Assembly (NCBI GenBank): GCA_964383325.1
Contig: CAYLGY010000069.1
Location: 1-14,250 of the forward strand
Reading direction: 5' to 3'
DNA length: 14,250 nucleotides
Source of the DNA: CAYLGY01 sp964383325
Lineage (GTDB): Bacteria; Pseudomonadota; Alphaproteobacteria; Rhizobiales; Rhizobiaceae
The stretch's first letter is position 1; every line of letters begins with the position of its first letter. The notes under the pieces were generated by a model. It was given only the letters and a program-made list of their open reading frames with translations. It was not told where the DNA came from and did no database searches. This document shows, one piece after another, positions 1 through 7,064 of this stretch. The translations under genes were made by a program, and so were the position numbers.

Positions 1-43
1 TATCGACGCCCTCGCCTGGGAGGCGTGCGAAGGCGCGCGCTGA
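1..43 (+). CDS. Possible C-terminal tail of an unidentified plus-strand gene
   Basis: Reading from base 2, the sequence is open for 13 codons (IDALAWEACEGAR) and stops with TGA at 41-43. That is 4 bases before the convergent end of the histidine kinase gene at 48. Tight convergent packing and an unremarkable amino-acid mix make this plausible as the end of a gene lying mostly outside the window. It is too short to assign a family, and the other two frames are also open across these bases, so the frame is a guess. Confidence 0.3.
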   Translation, partial: IDALAWEACEGAR

Positions 44-47
44 CCTG

Positions 48-1340
48 TCAGGCTCCGTTCACCTTGGCTTCTGTGACTTTCCGGCCAGTTTCCCAGGCCG
101 GGAAGCGGACAATGAATCGTGCTCCGCCATCGGCAGGCGTTTCCACTCTGACGCTTGCGCCGTGGCGATGCGCGATCTGGCGCACCAGCGCCAGCCCGAG
201 TCCCCAGCCGCCTGCGTCTTCGCCGCGTCCGGAAGGACGATAGAAGGGTTCGAACACCCGCTCGCGGTCGGCCTCCGCAATGCCCGGCCCATGGTCGCGC
301 ACCATGAATTCGACTGCGCCTTCCGCCTTGTGGACCGTGGCGCGGACTGGCGGCGCGCCGTGCCGCACGGCATTGTGCATCAGGTTGCGGACAAGACGGG
401 CAAGCAGCCGCGCATCGCCACGCACCATCGCCGGATCGCCGCCGGCATCGACGCCGCAGCGCGCGCCCACTTCGGTCGCCAGCGCCAGGAGATCGACCTG
501 TTCGTCGGCGAGCTCCCGCGTCTCGGGATGATCGAGCCGGCTCGCCAGCAGGATCTCTTCGACCAGCCCGTCCAGTTCGGCGAGGTTCCGCGCAATCTCG
601 CGGCTCCGCGCCTCGCTTGGCGCCGCTTCATGCAGTTCGCTCGCCATGCGCAGGCGGGCAAGCGGCGAGCGCAGCTCATGGCTGGCATTGGCGAGCAGGG
701 AACGATGGGCCGCCACGAGCGCCTCGATCCGCTCCGCTGCCTGGTTGAAGGTCGCGGCGACGGCTGCAACCTCATCCTTGCCCTCAACGGGCGCGCGACT
801 GGCGAGATTTCCCTTGCCCCATTCCTCGACCCCCTGCCGCAACCGTTCCAGCCGGCCGGTCAGGCGGCGCGTCACCGGCCAGGCGACGATGGCGAGCATG
901 AGCGCGATCAGGGCCAGCCAGAAGAAGGGCGTGGCGCCGTGCGGCCCGAACGCCCCGCCCTCGAAACGGACCGAGACGGTTCGCCCGTCCGGAAGCCGTG
1001 CGACGTGGATGCGCCGCGTTTCGGGATTCCAGCCCCGCCGGCCCGGCGCCGGAAGGGGGATCGGATTGCCGGCGCGCGCGATGATCCTGCCATCCGGGGC
1101 ATGGAGCGTGATGTCGGCCCCGAGCGCCGCATGCAATCGCGTCAGGACGAGTTGCGCTTCCGCGGGGTCCGTCCCCGCCGGGAGAATGGCGGCAAGGAAG
1201 GCGTCGCGCCGCGCGGTCCAGCCACGGTCTTCTTCGCCGCGGGACAGCCAGAAGATCGCCGCCGCTGCGAGCGCCACGGCAAGGAGGCTTGCCAGGAGGG
1301 TCAGGTAGACTTTCAGGAAAAGGCTGGCGCGCATCGGCAT
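48..1340 (-). CDS. HAMP-domain sensor histidine kinase of an OmpR-type two-component system
   Basis: This 430-residue inner-membrane sensor kinase should autophosphorylate on histidine and pass the phosphate to the response regulator encoded just upstream. Visible parts in order: a first membrane segment near residues 10-32, a periplasmic sensor region of about 105 residues, a second membrane segment near 138-156, a HAMP linker to about 210, a HisKA box with phospho-acceptor H221 (NASHELRSPLARL), and a HATPase domain with N box (N319, N323), G1 box DHGPGI (349-354), F box (VFEPFYR) and G2 box GWGLGL (378-383). All catalytic motifs look intact. The ATG directly abuts the regulator's TGA, and a GAGGAAGG ribosome site lies 5 bases upstream, so the first ATG is preferred over the one two codons later. 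The periplasmic signal is unknown. The partner Spy-like gene suggests envelope or metal stress (inference). Confidence 0.93.
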   Translation of the reverse strand: MPMRASLFLKVYLTLLASLLAVALAAAAIFWLSRGEEDRGWTARRDAFLAAILPAGTDPAEAQLVLTRLHAALGADITLHAPDGRIIARAGNPIPLPAPGRRGWNPETRRIHVARLPDGRTVSVRFEGGAFGPHGATPFFWLALIALMLAIVAWPVTRRLTGRLERLRQGVEEWGKGNLASRAPVEGKDEVAAVAATFNQAAERIEALVAAHRSLLANASHELRSPLARLRMASELHEAAPSEARSREIARNLAELDGLVEEILLASRLDHPETRELADEQVDLLALATEVGARCGVDAGGDPAMVRGDARLLARLVRNLMHNAVRHGAPPVRATVHKAEGAVEFMVRDHGPGIAEADRERVFEPFYRPSGRGEDAGGWGLGLALVRQIAHRHGASVRVETPADGGARFIVRFPAWETGRKVTEAKVNGA

Positions 1341-2036
1341 TCAGCCTTCCTCGTCCTGGCGGCGGGCGAAGACATAGCCCGCCCCCCGGATCGTGAGGAT
1401 GCGACGCGGCCGCTTCGGATCATCCTCGATCGCGGCGCGGATGCGGGAAATGTGAACATCGACCGACCGGTCGAGCGCTTCAGAGCCTTCGCCGCCGAGC
1501 TGGTCCATCAGCTGCTCGCGCGACAAGGTGAAGCCGGCATTCCTGGCCAGCGTCACCAGCAGGTCGAACTGGTGGCCCGTCATCACGCATTGCCGGCCGT
1601 CCACCCTGGCGATGCGCGAGGCGGGATCGATTTCCAGCCTGCCGAAGCGCAGGATACGGTCGCGTCTGCCGCCTTCGCGCCGGCGCAGGATCGCACGCAG
1701 GCGCGCCAGCAATTCGCGCGGGCTGAACGGTTTCGGCAGGTAGTCGTCCGCGCCGATCTCCAGCCCGACAATGCGGTCGGTCTCCTCGCCCCTCGCCGTG
1801 AGCATCAGCACCGGAACGTCGGAGCTGGCACGGATGCGCCGGCAGGCCTCGAAGCCATCGAGGTCCGGCAGCATCACGTCAAGGATCACCGCGTCCGGCG
1901 GATTGCGCCGGATCTCGTCGAGGCCGGCAAGCGCCGCAGCGGCCGTGCGGGTCACGTAGCCGTTCGCAGCAAGATACTCGCCGAGCATGGCGGCAAGACG
2001 CGTATCGTCATCGACGATCAGGATCCGATCCGACAT
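1341..2036 (-). CDS. OmpR/PhoB-family response regulator
   Basis: This 231-residue DNA-binding regulator is the partner of the adjacent histidine kinase. The N-terminal receiver domain shows the acidic pocket (D9-D11), phospho-acceptor D53 (ILDVMLPDLDG), the switch residue T80 (LMLTARGE) and the conserved K102 (YLPKPFSPREL). The C-terminal winged helix from about residue 130 ends in the typical RSVDVHISRIRAAIEDD...IRGAGYVF segment. The length is normal for the family. A GGGAGG ribosome site sits 5 bases before the ATG. It lies 31 bases after the Spy-like gene and its stop touches the kinase start, so the three genes are probably one transcript. A tandem GTGAAG repeat upstream of the operon is a candidate binding site for this protein. 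Closest named relatives are the CpxR/RstA/CzcR kind, but the sequence alone does not fix the subgroup. Confidence 0.95.
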   Translation of the reverse strand: MSDRILIVDDDTRLAAMLGEYLAANGYVTRTAAAALAGLDEIRRNPPDAVILDVMLPDLDGFEACRRIRASSDVPVLMLTARGEETDRIVGLEIGADDYLPKPFSPRELLARLRAILRRREGGRRDRILRFGRLEIDPASRIARVDGRQCVMTGHQFDLLVTLARNAGFTLSREQLMDQLGGEGSEALDRSVDVHISRIRAAIEDDPKRPRRILTIRGAGYVFARRQDEEG

Positions 2037-2067
2037 GCCGCCTCCCGCTCGCTTGCCGGGCGCAATG

Positions 2068-2571
2068 CTACCACCGGCGCCAGCCCCTGCGCTCCTTCAT
2101 TTTCTCCGCCAGCTCCGCGCGCTGTTCGGCGGTCAGGACTTCTGCGACATCGAGCGCGGCCGCGACCAGCCTTTTCGACGCTTCGTCCATGGCGGCCATC
2201 CGCTCTGCCCGCAACGCCTCGACCGCGGCACGGTCGATCTCGGGCGCGGCCAGCAATTGCATTGCCTCGCCATGCGCATCGCGGAACTCGCGCATCATCG
2301 GCCGCAGCTCGGCGCGGGCGCCGTCAAGGATCGCCCAGATCCGCTCTTCCTGCTCGGCGGTTGCCTCAACTGCTTCCAGCGCGTGGGCGATGCCCCGTCC
2401 GGCAAGATGGCCGCCATGCATCATCGGATGGCCGAAGCCGCCGCCCATTGCTCCAGCCGCGCCGATGCTGGCGAGCGCCAGTGCGCCGAGGCTCCCGCCT
2501 AGGATCCAGCCCTTGCGCTTTCTGCTCTTCCGCCCGGTGGCGGCGCCCGTTTCCTGTCGGTCCTGTTCCAT
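2068..2571 (-). CDS. Membrane-anchored Spy/CpxP-like periplasmic protein (LTxxQ family)
   Basis: The protein has 167 residues. A basic cytoplasmic head (RKSRKRK, 14-20) is followed by one hydrophobic segment (about 21-43), a short Gly/Met/His stretch (GGGFGHPMMHGGH, 43-55) and a helical, charged C-terminal domain. The motif LTAEQR at 146-151 is the hallmark of Spy/CpxP proteins, and TAEQEERI near 71-78 resembles the first copy of the motif. Spy/CpxP proteins are periplasmic chaperones or feedback inhibitors of envelope-stress two-component systems, and related CnrX-like proteins sense metals. Being first in an operon with a sensor kinase and regulator fits a modulator of that kinase (inference). 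The Met/His stretch could bind metal, which is not shown. This ATG is chosen because AGGAGAAGGAG lies 6-9 bases upstream. An upstream in-frame ATG would add 45 residues ahead of the anchor and lacks support. Confidence 0.8.
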   Translation of the reverse strand: MEQDRQETGAATGRKSRKRKGWILGGSLGALALASIGAAGAMGGGFGHPMMHGGHLAGRGIAHALEAVEATAEQEERIWAILDGARAELRPMMREFRDAHGEAMQLLAAPEIDRAAVEALRAERMAAMDEASKRLVAAALDVAEVLTAEQRAELAEKMKERRGWRRW

Positions 2572-2613
2572 GGTTCTCGCTCCTTCTCCTGCGGCCGCAT
2601 CGCCGCGATGACA

Positions 2614-2639
2614 CCAGAATGGAACGGAACTGTTTCTGG
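2614..2639. promoter_or_regulatory. Inverted repeat upstream of the Spy-like gene
   Basis: CCAGAA at 2614-2619 and TTCTGG at 2634-2639 form a perfect 6-bp inverted repeat around a 14-base centre that itself contains a GGAAC-GGAAC tandem. It lies 43-68 bases before the Spy-like start codon. It could be an operator or a leader hairpin. No family match is claimed. Confidence 0.3.
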
Positions 2640-2653
2640 CGATATGGGGGATC

Positions 2654-2669
2654 GTGAAGAAATGTGAAG
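2654..2669 (-). promoter_or_regulatory. Candidate response-regulator binding site (10-bp-period direct repeat)
   Basis: Two perfect copies of GTGAAG (plus strand) are separated by AAAT, giving a repeat period of 10 bp. OmpR/PhoB-family regulators typically bind such tandem half-sites on one face of the helix. The site begins 83 bases upstream of the Spy-like start codon, within range of that operon's promoter. Autoregulation by the response regulator encoded at 1341-2036 is the simplest reading (inference). Confidence 0.5.
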
Positions 2670-2725
2670 CCGGGCCGGCGCGGATCGACGCAAGCGGGCG
2701 GCGCATTGCCTCAGGCCGCCGCCTC

Positions 2726-2750
2726 CGTTATATGGTCAGGCCATGTCGCG
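2726..2750 (+). promoter_or_regulatory. Candidate Mo-box (ModE/MopA-type operator) upstream of modA
   Basis: The arms CGTTATATGG (2726-2735) and CCATGTCGCG (2741-2750) flank a 5-base centre and are reverse-complementary at 7 of 10 positions. The outer left half CGTTATAT matches the known ModE half-site pattern (CGnTATAT), while the right half is degenerate. It lies about 100 bases before the modA start. ModE-family proteins repress molybdate transport genes when molybdate is plentiful. No modE gene is in this window, so the regulator would be encoded elsewhere. Confidence 0.45.
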
Positions 2751-2849
2751 CGGGCGGATCGTGGAAGTATGTCCATCGAAGCACGTGTCCTCTTGACCGG
2801 GCGTCGCGCATCTCCTCCCGGCGACCGGCCGATGGGTCTGAGAGGGATC

Positions 2850-3608
2850 ATGTGGAAGCTGCCGACCATCCTTGTTGCGGCCTGGGTGATCCTCGCCTCT
2901 GTCCCTGCTGCCCCGCCTGCCTTGGCGGGCGAGACCAAGGTCGCGGTCGCTGCCAGCTTCACCGAGGCCGCGCGCGAGATCGCATCGGCCTTCGCGGCCG
3001 CAACGGGCCATCAAGCCCTCCTGTCGTTCGGCGCCACGGGGCAGCTCCATGCCCAGATCGCGCAGGGCGCGCCGTTCGAGGTCTTCCTTGCCGCGGATGA
3101 CGATCGCCCGGCGCTGGCCGTGGCGGACGGGCTGGCGGTCGAAGGGACCGTATTCACTTATGCGATCGGCCGTCTCGTGCTCTATTGCGCCGAAGCGGGC
3201 AGGGCGACCGGCGCGCGCGCCCTGAAGCGCGGAGACTTCCGCCAGCTGGCCATCGCCAATCCGCAAACCGCGCCTTACGGGGCGGCGGCGGTCGAGGCGC
3301 TGCGGTCGCTGGGCCTGCTCGGGACCCTGCAGCCGAAGATCGTGCAGGGACAGAGCATCGCGCAGGCGTTCCAGTTCGTCGAGTCCGGCAATGCCGAGCT
3401 TGGCTTCGTCGCGCTCGGCCAGGTGTTGCGCAAGCCGGTCGGCTCGTACTGGATCGTGCCGCAGGAACTGTACCGGCCGATCCGACAGGATGCGGTGCTC
3501 CTGAAGGCCGGCGAGGCCAATGCGGCTGCTGCCGCCTTTCTCGAATTCCTGCGCGGCGGGGAGGCCGCGGCCATCATCGAGCAATACGGGTTCGCCCTCG
3601 ATCGCTAG
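2850..3608 (+). CDS. modA: Molybdate ABC transporter, periplasmic substrate-binding protein ModA
   Basis: The 252-residue periplasmic binding protein captures molybdate (possibly tungstate) for the ModBC importer. A signal peptide is clear: basic MWK, a hydrophobic core to about residue 20, and an ALAG-type cleavage site near 25-27. The mature chain starts with VAVAASFTEA, where S36 corresponds to the first oxyanion-binding Ser, followed by SFGATGQLHAQIAQGAP with the second oxyanion loop at 59-64. NPQTAPYG at 137-144 and GFVALGQV at 185-192 follow. The last segment lacks the ligand Tyr of E. coli ModA and resembles the ModA2-like subgroup. The start at 2850 has AGAGGG just upstream. ATG 2832 and ATG 2769 are in frame but would put extra residues before the signal peptide. 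The stop TAG is embedded in the modB ribosome site, so modA and modB are one operon. Confidence 0.92.
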   Translation: MWKLPTILVAAWVILASVPAAPPALAGETKVAVAASFTEAAREIASAFAAATGHQALLSFGATGQLHAQIAQGAPFEVFLAADDDRPALAVADGLAVEGTVFTYAIGRLVLYCAEAGRATGARALKRGDFRQLAIANPQTAPYGAAAVEALRSLGLLGTLQPKIVQGQSIAQAFQFVESGNAELGFVALGQVLRKPVGSYWIVPQELYRPIRQDAVLLKAGEANAAAAAFLEFLRGGEAAAIIEQYGFALDR

Positions 3609-3620
3609 GAGCCTTTCATC

Positions 3621-4298
3621 TTGTCGCACGAACTCTGGCTGACGGTCTGGTTGACGATTCAGCTTGCCGCCCTCACCACGGCGGCCTTGCTGGTCATCGG
3701 CCTGCCGGTTGCCTGGTGGCTCGCCTGGACCCGGTCGCGCTGGAAGGAGATCGTTGCTACCGTCGTCGCCCTGCCGCTGGTGCTGCCGCCGACCGTGCTC
3801 GGCTTCTACCTCCTGCTCGCGCTCGGCCCGGCCGGGCTCGGCGGCTGGCTGGGCCCGTTCTTCGGCCTGCGCACCTTCGCCTTCACCTTTCCGGGCCTGG
3901 TTGCCGGCTCGGTGATCGCCTCGCTGCCCTTCATGGTGCAACCGGTGCGCAATTCCTTCGAAGCCATGGGGAGGCGGCCGCTCGAAGTGGCGGCAACATT
4001 GCGCGCCTCGCCTCTCGACCGGTTCGGATCCGTGGCGTTGCCGCTGGCAATGCCGGGGATCCTGACGGGGGCCGTGCTCGTCTTTGCCCACACGGTCGGC
4101 GAGTTCGGCGTGATCCTGATGATCGGCGGCAACATTCCCGGCGAAACCCGGGTGCTGTCGATCGCCATCTACGATCTCGTCGAGACCTTGCGCTGGCGCG
4201 AGGCGCATCTCCTGTCGCTCGGCATGCTGGCCTTCGCCTTCGTGGTGATCCTCCTCGTGTCATTGCTGGCGCGCCGCACGGGAAGGCGGGCGTTCTGA
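3621..4298 (+). CDS. modB: Molybdate ABC transporter permease ModB
   Basis: The 225-residue inner-membrane permease forms the translocation channel with ModC. It shows about five to six hydrophobic helices (for example 14-36, 45-68, 90-108, 143-168, 196-216). The cytoplasmic EAA loop that docks on the ATPase lies near 114-146 (EAMGRRPLEVAATLRASP). The strongly conserved ModB stretch FAHTVGEFGVILMIGGNIPGET sits at 155-176. Length is typical. The start is an unusual TTG at 3621, supported by AGGAG at 3607-3611 (9-base spacing), which overlaps the modA stop codon TAG. No ATG near the N-terminus would preserve the first helix. The stop TGA shares one base with the modC ATG, pointing to translational coupling. 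Confidence 0.95.
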   Translation: MSHELWLTVWLTIQLAALTTAALLVIGLPVAWWLAWTRSRWKEIVATVVALPLVLPPTVLGFYLLLALGPAGLGGWLGPFFGLRTFAFTFPGLVAGSVIASLPFMVQPVRNSFEAMGRRPLEVAATLRASPLDRFGSVALPLAMPGILTGAVLVFAHTVGEFGVILMIGGNIPGETRVLSIAIYDLVETLRWREAHLLSLGMLAFAFVVILLVSLLARRTGRRAF

Positions 4299-5392
4299 TG
4301 GGGAACGCCCTCGAGATCCGCCTCGACGGCAGGCTGGGGTCGTTCCGGCTCGCCGTCGACCTCGCTTTGCCGATGCAGGGCATCACGGCGCTGTTCGGCC
4401 CCTCCGGATGCGGCAAGACCTCGATCCTGCGCTCGGTGGCAGGGCTGCATCGCATCGAAGGACGCATCGCCATTGGCGGCGAGATCTGGCAGGAGGGCGA
4501 GCGCATGCTGCCGACGCACAAGCGCTCGCTCGGCTATGTCTTTCAGGAGGCCAGCCTCTTCCAGCATCTCTCCGTGCGCCGCAACCTGCGCTTCGGGGAA
4601 AGTCGCGCGCGCGGCGCGGACAAGATCGTCCGCTTCGACGAGATCGTCGAACTGCTCGGCATCCGGCACCTGCTCGACCGGATGCCGCATCATCTTTCTG
4701 GCGGCGAGCGCCAGCGCGTTTCCATTGGCCGCGCCCTGCTTTCCCAGCCGCGGCTCCTCTTGATGGATGAGCCGCTGTCCGCGCTGGACCCGATGGCGAA
4801 GGATGAGATCCTCCCCTATCTCGAAGCGCTGCATGCCAGGCTGAAGATCCCGATCCTCCTGGTCACGCATGATGTATCGGAAGTCGAGCGGCTCGCCGAC
4901 CATGTCGTATTGTTGCGCGAAGGCCAGGTGCTTGGCTCCGGCCCCCTTGCGGAGGTTCAGGCCAACCCGGCCCTGCCGCTGGCGGGCAGCCGCGATGCCG
5001 CGGTGACGCTCGATGCGGTCGTGGCGCATCATGACGCCGAATATGGTCTTGCGACCCTGAAGGTCGAGGGCGGTGCGTTCACCGTGCCGATGCGGGCGGC
5101 AATCCCTGGCAGGCGCCTGCGGCTGACCGTCTCTGCCGGGGATGTCAGCCTTGCGCTGGAAGTACCGCGTGCGACGACCCTGCTCAATATCCTGCCGGCG
5201 CGCCTGCTTTCGGCGCAGTTCTCGGATCATGAAGTGTCCGTGGTTCTCGGCCTCGGGCCGGATGGCGACGGCAGCCGGATCCTTGCCCGCGTGACCCGCC
5301 TCTCCTGGCAGCGGCTGGGCCTGGCGGAAGGCATGCAGGTCCATGCGCAGGTGAAGGGCGTCGCGCTCGTCCGGGGGCAACCCCAATCATGA
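4298..5392 (+). CDS. modC: Molybdate ABC transporter ATP-binding protein ModC
   Basis: The 364-residue cytoplasmic ATPase powers ModB. In order: Walker A GPSGCGKT (34-41), Q-loop Q83 (GYVFQEASLF), ABC signature LSGGERQR (133-140), Walker B LLLMDEP (153-159), D-loop SALD (161-164) and H-loop H191 (LLVTHDVSE). A C-terminal TOBE/Mop-like regulatory domain runs from about 290 to 358 (ATTLLNILPA... to ...VHAQVKGVALV). In ModC proteins this domain can bind oxyanion and inhibit transport when the cell is replete. The ATG at 4298 overlaps the modB stop by one base, which fixes the start. The open frame extends upstream through modB, but that part is not coding in this frame. All catalytic motifs are intact. 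Confidence 0.96.
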   Translation: MGNALEIRLDGRLGSFRLAVDLALPMQGITALFGPSGCGKTSILRSVAGLHRIEGRIAIGGEIWQEGERMLPTHKRSLGYVFQEASLFQHLSVRRNLRFGESRARGADKIVRFDEIVELLGIRHLLDRMPHHLSGGERQRVSIGRALLSQPRLLLMDEPLSALDPMAKDEILPYLEALHARLKIPILLVTHDVSEVERLADHVVLLREGQVLGSGPLAEVQANPALPLAGSRDAAVTLDAVVAHHDAEYGLATLKVEGGAFTVPMRAAIPGRRLRLTVSAGDVSLALEVPRATTLLNILPARLLSAQFSDHEVSVVLGLGPDGDGSRILARVTRLSWQRLGLAEGMQVHAQVKGVALVRGQPQS

Positions 5393-5444
5393 GGTAAATT
5401 TTCCTAGGGGGGTGCTGGTTTCCGGCGCCCGCCATACCTATGTT

Positions 5445-5466
5445 GGGAAAGTTGTCTTCAACTCCC
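5445..5466 (+). other. Hairpin in the modC-selO gap
   Basis: AGTTG (5450-5454) and CAACT (5459-5463) pair around a TCTT loop, and GGG (5445-5447) can pair with CCC (5464-5466) past a 2-base bulge. The hairpin ends 10 bases before the favoured selO ATG and has no T-tract, so it is not a classic terminator. It could tune selO translation or trim the mod transcript (inference). Confidence 0.3.
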
Positions 5467-5475
5467 GGGAAGGTC

Positions 5476-6948
5476 ATGCACGGCGTCCGATTTCTGCACA
5501 GCTATGCCGACGAGCTACCCCGTCGCCTGTATGCCCCTACCGATCCGGCGCCGGTTGCCGCCCCGCGCCTCCTGGCGCTGAACGAGTCGCTCGCCGCGGA
5601 ACTCGGCCTAGACACCGACTGGCTGCGCGGCCCCGAGGGAATCGGGATGCTGGCGGGAAATCGCTTCCCGGATGGCACGCAGCCGATCGCGCAGGCCTAT
5701 GCAGGCCATCAGTTCGGCAATTTCGTTCCGCAACTTGGCGATGGCCGTGCCCTGCTTGTCGGGGAATTGCGCGATGTCCACGGGCGGCTGCGCGATTTGC
5801 AGTTGAAGGGCTCCGGCCCGACCCGCTTTTCCCGCAATGGCGACGGACGCGCCGCGCTCGGGCCGATGATGCGCGAATATCTCGTCAGCGAGGCGATGCA
5901 CGCGCTCGGCATTCCGACGACCCGGACCCTTGCCCTCGTCGCCACCGGCGAACATGTCTACCGCGAAACCCGGCTTCCCGGCGCGCTCATCGCGCGGGTT
6001 GCCGCCAGCCATATCCGGGTCGGAACGTTTCAGTATCTGGCGGCGCGGGACGATATTGCCGGGCTGAAAGCACTCGCAGACTATGCGATCTCACGCCACT
6101 ATCCGCATCTGGCCGGCACGGCGGAACCTTATCTCGGCCTCCTCGATGCTGTTGTCACGGCACAGGCGGAGCTCGTGGCGCGCTGGATGCTGGTCGGGTT
6201 CATCCATGGGGTGCTGAACACCGATAATGTCGCGATTTCCGGCGAGACGATCGATTATGGCCCTTGCGCCTTCATGGACGCCTACCATCCCTCCACCGTA
6301 TTCAGTTCGATCGACCATATGGGTCGCTATTCCTACGCGAATCAGCCCGCCATCACCATCTGGAACCTCGCCCGCCTCGCCGAGGCGCTGTTGCCGATCC
6401 TCGGGCAGGGCACGGGCGAGGGCGAGGAGGGGCTCGAACAGGCGAGGGCGGTGATCGCTTCCTTCCAGGAGCGATACCGCCACGTGCTGCACGAGGGCAT
6501 GCGCCACAAGATCGGCCTCTTTTCCGAAGAGCCTGGAGATCTGGAACTGGTTGCGGACCTGCTCGATCTGATGGCGCGCAACAGCGCCGATTTCACCCTG
6601 ACATTCCGCGATCTGGCCGGGGAAATCGATGGCCCGGGCGAGGCGCGCAACCATTTCATCGATCCCACTTCCCTTGACGGCTGGGCGAAGCGCTGGCGCG
6701 AAAGGCTGGCGCGCGAGCCGCAGGCCGGGCGCGCCGCGCAGATGCGTGCCGTCAATCCGAAATATATTGCGCGCAACCATCGCGTCGACGCGGCCATAGC
6801 CGCTGCAATGCGCGACGAGGATTTCAGCCTGTTCCATGAATTGCTTGGCGTCCTCGCCCGGCCTTTCGACGAACAGCCGGAGATGTCGTCCTATGCGCAG
6901 CCCCCTGCGCAGGAAGAGCGCGTGCTGAAGACCTTCTGCGGAACATAG
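5476..6948 (+). CDS. selO: Protein adenylyltransferase SelO (YdiU/UPF0061 family)
   Basis: SelO is a kinase-fold enzyme that binds ATP upside-down and transfers AMP to Ser/Thr/Tyr of target proteins, linked to redox homeostasis. Numbered from this start (490 residues), conserved features include YAGHQFGNFVPQLGDGRA (75-92), LKGSGPTRFSRNGDGRA (110-126) with the ion-pair Lys at 111, REYLVSEAMHALGIPTTR (133-150), catalytic-loop LNTDN (D250, N251), the DFG-like DYGP (D260) and a C-terminal TFCGT whose Cys (488) takes the place of selenocysteine in some eukaryotic homologues. All key residues are present. An in-frame ATG at 5440 would add 12 residues but has no ribosome site. 5476 has GGGAAGG very close (2 bases) and aligns with the E. 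coli YdiU N-terminus (F..H..DELP). It lies 83 bases after modC, so co-transcription is possible but unproven. Confidence 0.94.
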   Translation: MHGVRFLHSYADELPRRLYAPTDPAPVAAPRLLALNESLAAELGLDTDWLRGPEGIGMLAGNRFPDGTQPIAQAYAGHQFGNFVPQLGDGRALLVGELRDVHGRLRDLQLKGSGPTRFSRNGDGRAALGPMMREYLVSEAMHALGIPTTRTLALVATGEHVYRETRLPGALIARVAASHIRVGTFQYLAARDDIAGLKALADYAISRHYPHLAGTAEPYLGLLDAVVTAQAELVARWMLVGFIHGVLNTDNVAISGETIDYGPCAFMDAYHPSTVFSSIDHMGRYSYANQPAITIWNLARLAEALLPILGQGTGEGEEGLEQARAVIASFQERYRHVLHEGMRHKIGLFSEEPGDLELVADLLDLMARNSADFTLTFRDLAGEIDGPGEARNHFIDPTSLDGWAKRWRERLAREPQAGRAAQMRAVNPKYIARNHRVDAAIAAAMRDEDFSLFHELLGVLARPFDEQPEMSSYAQPPAQEERVLKTFCGT

Positions 6949-7064
6949 CAGGAGGAAGCAAGGGCCCGGATCGCCATGCCGTTCGCCCGGCCGTCTCTGC
7001 CATTCTCCTTGCCGCGGCTGGGATTCCCTGTCATCAAGCAGCATGCATTGCAACGGGAGAGGCT

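Noticed and set aside
48..2571. Possible Cpx system proper (cpxP-cpxR-cpxA)
   Set aside because: The layout is similar, but the Spy-like protein is membrane-anchored and sequence features do not single out Cpx, so no gene symbols were given.
162..2657. 831-codon plus-strand open frame across the two-component operon
   Set aside because: It lies antisense to three genes with clear domain motifs. Long antisense frames are expected in high-GC DNA, and the translation is low-complexity with no recognisable domain.
2736..4208. 490-codon minus-strand frame opposite modA and modB
   Set aside because: Antisense shadow of well-supported mod genes. The product is Arg/Gln/Asp/Gly-rich with no domain.
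3185..4297. Open frame extending upstream of modC through modB
   Set aside because: It is in frame with modC but overlaps modA and modB. The ATG at 4298 overlapping the modB stop gives a ModC of normal length.
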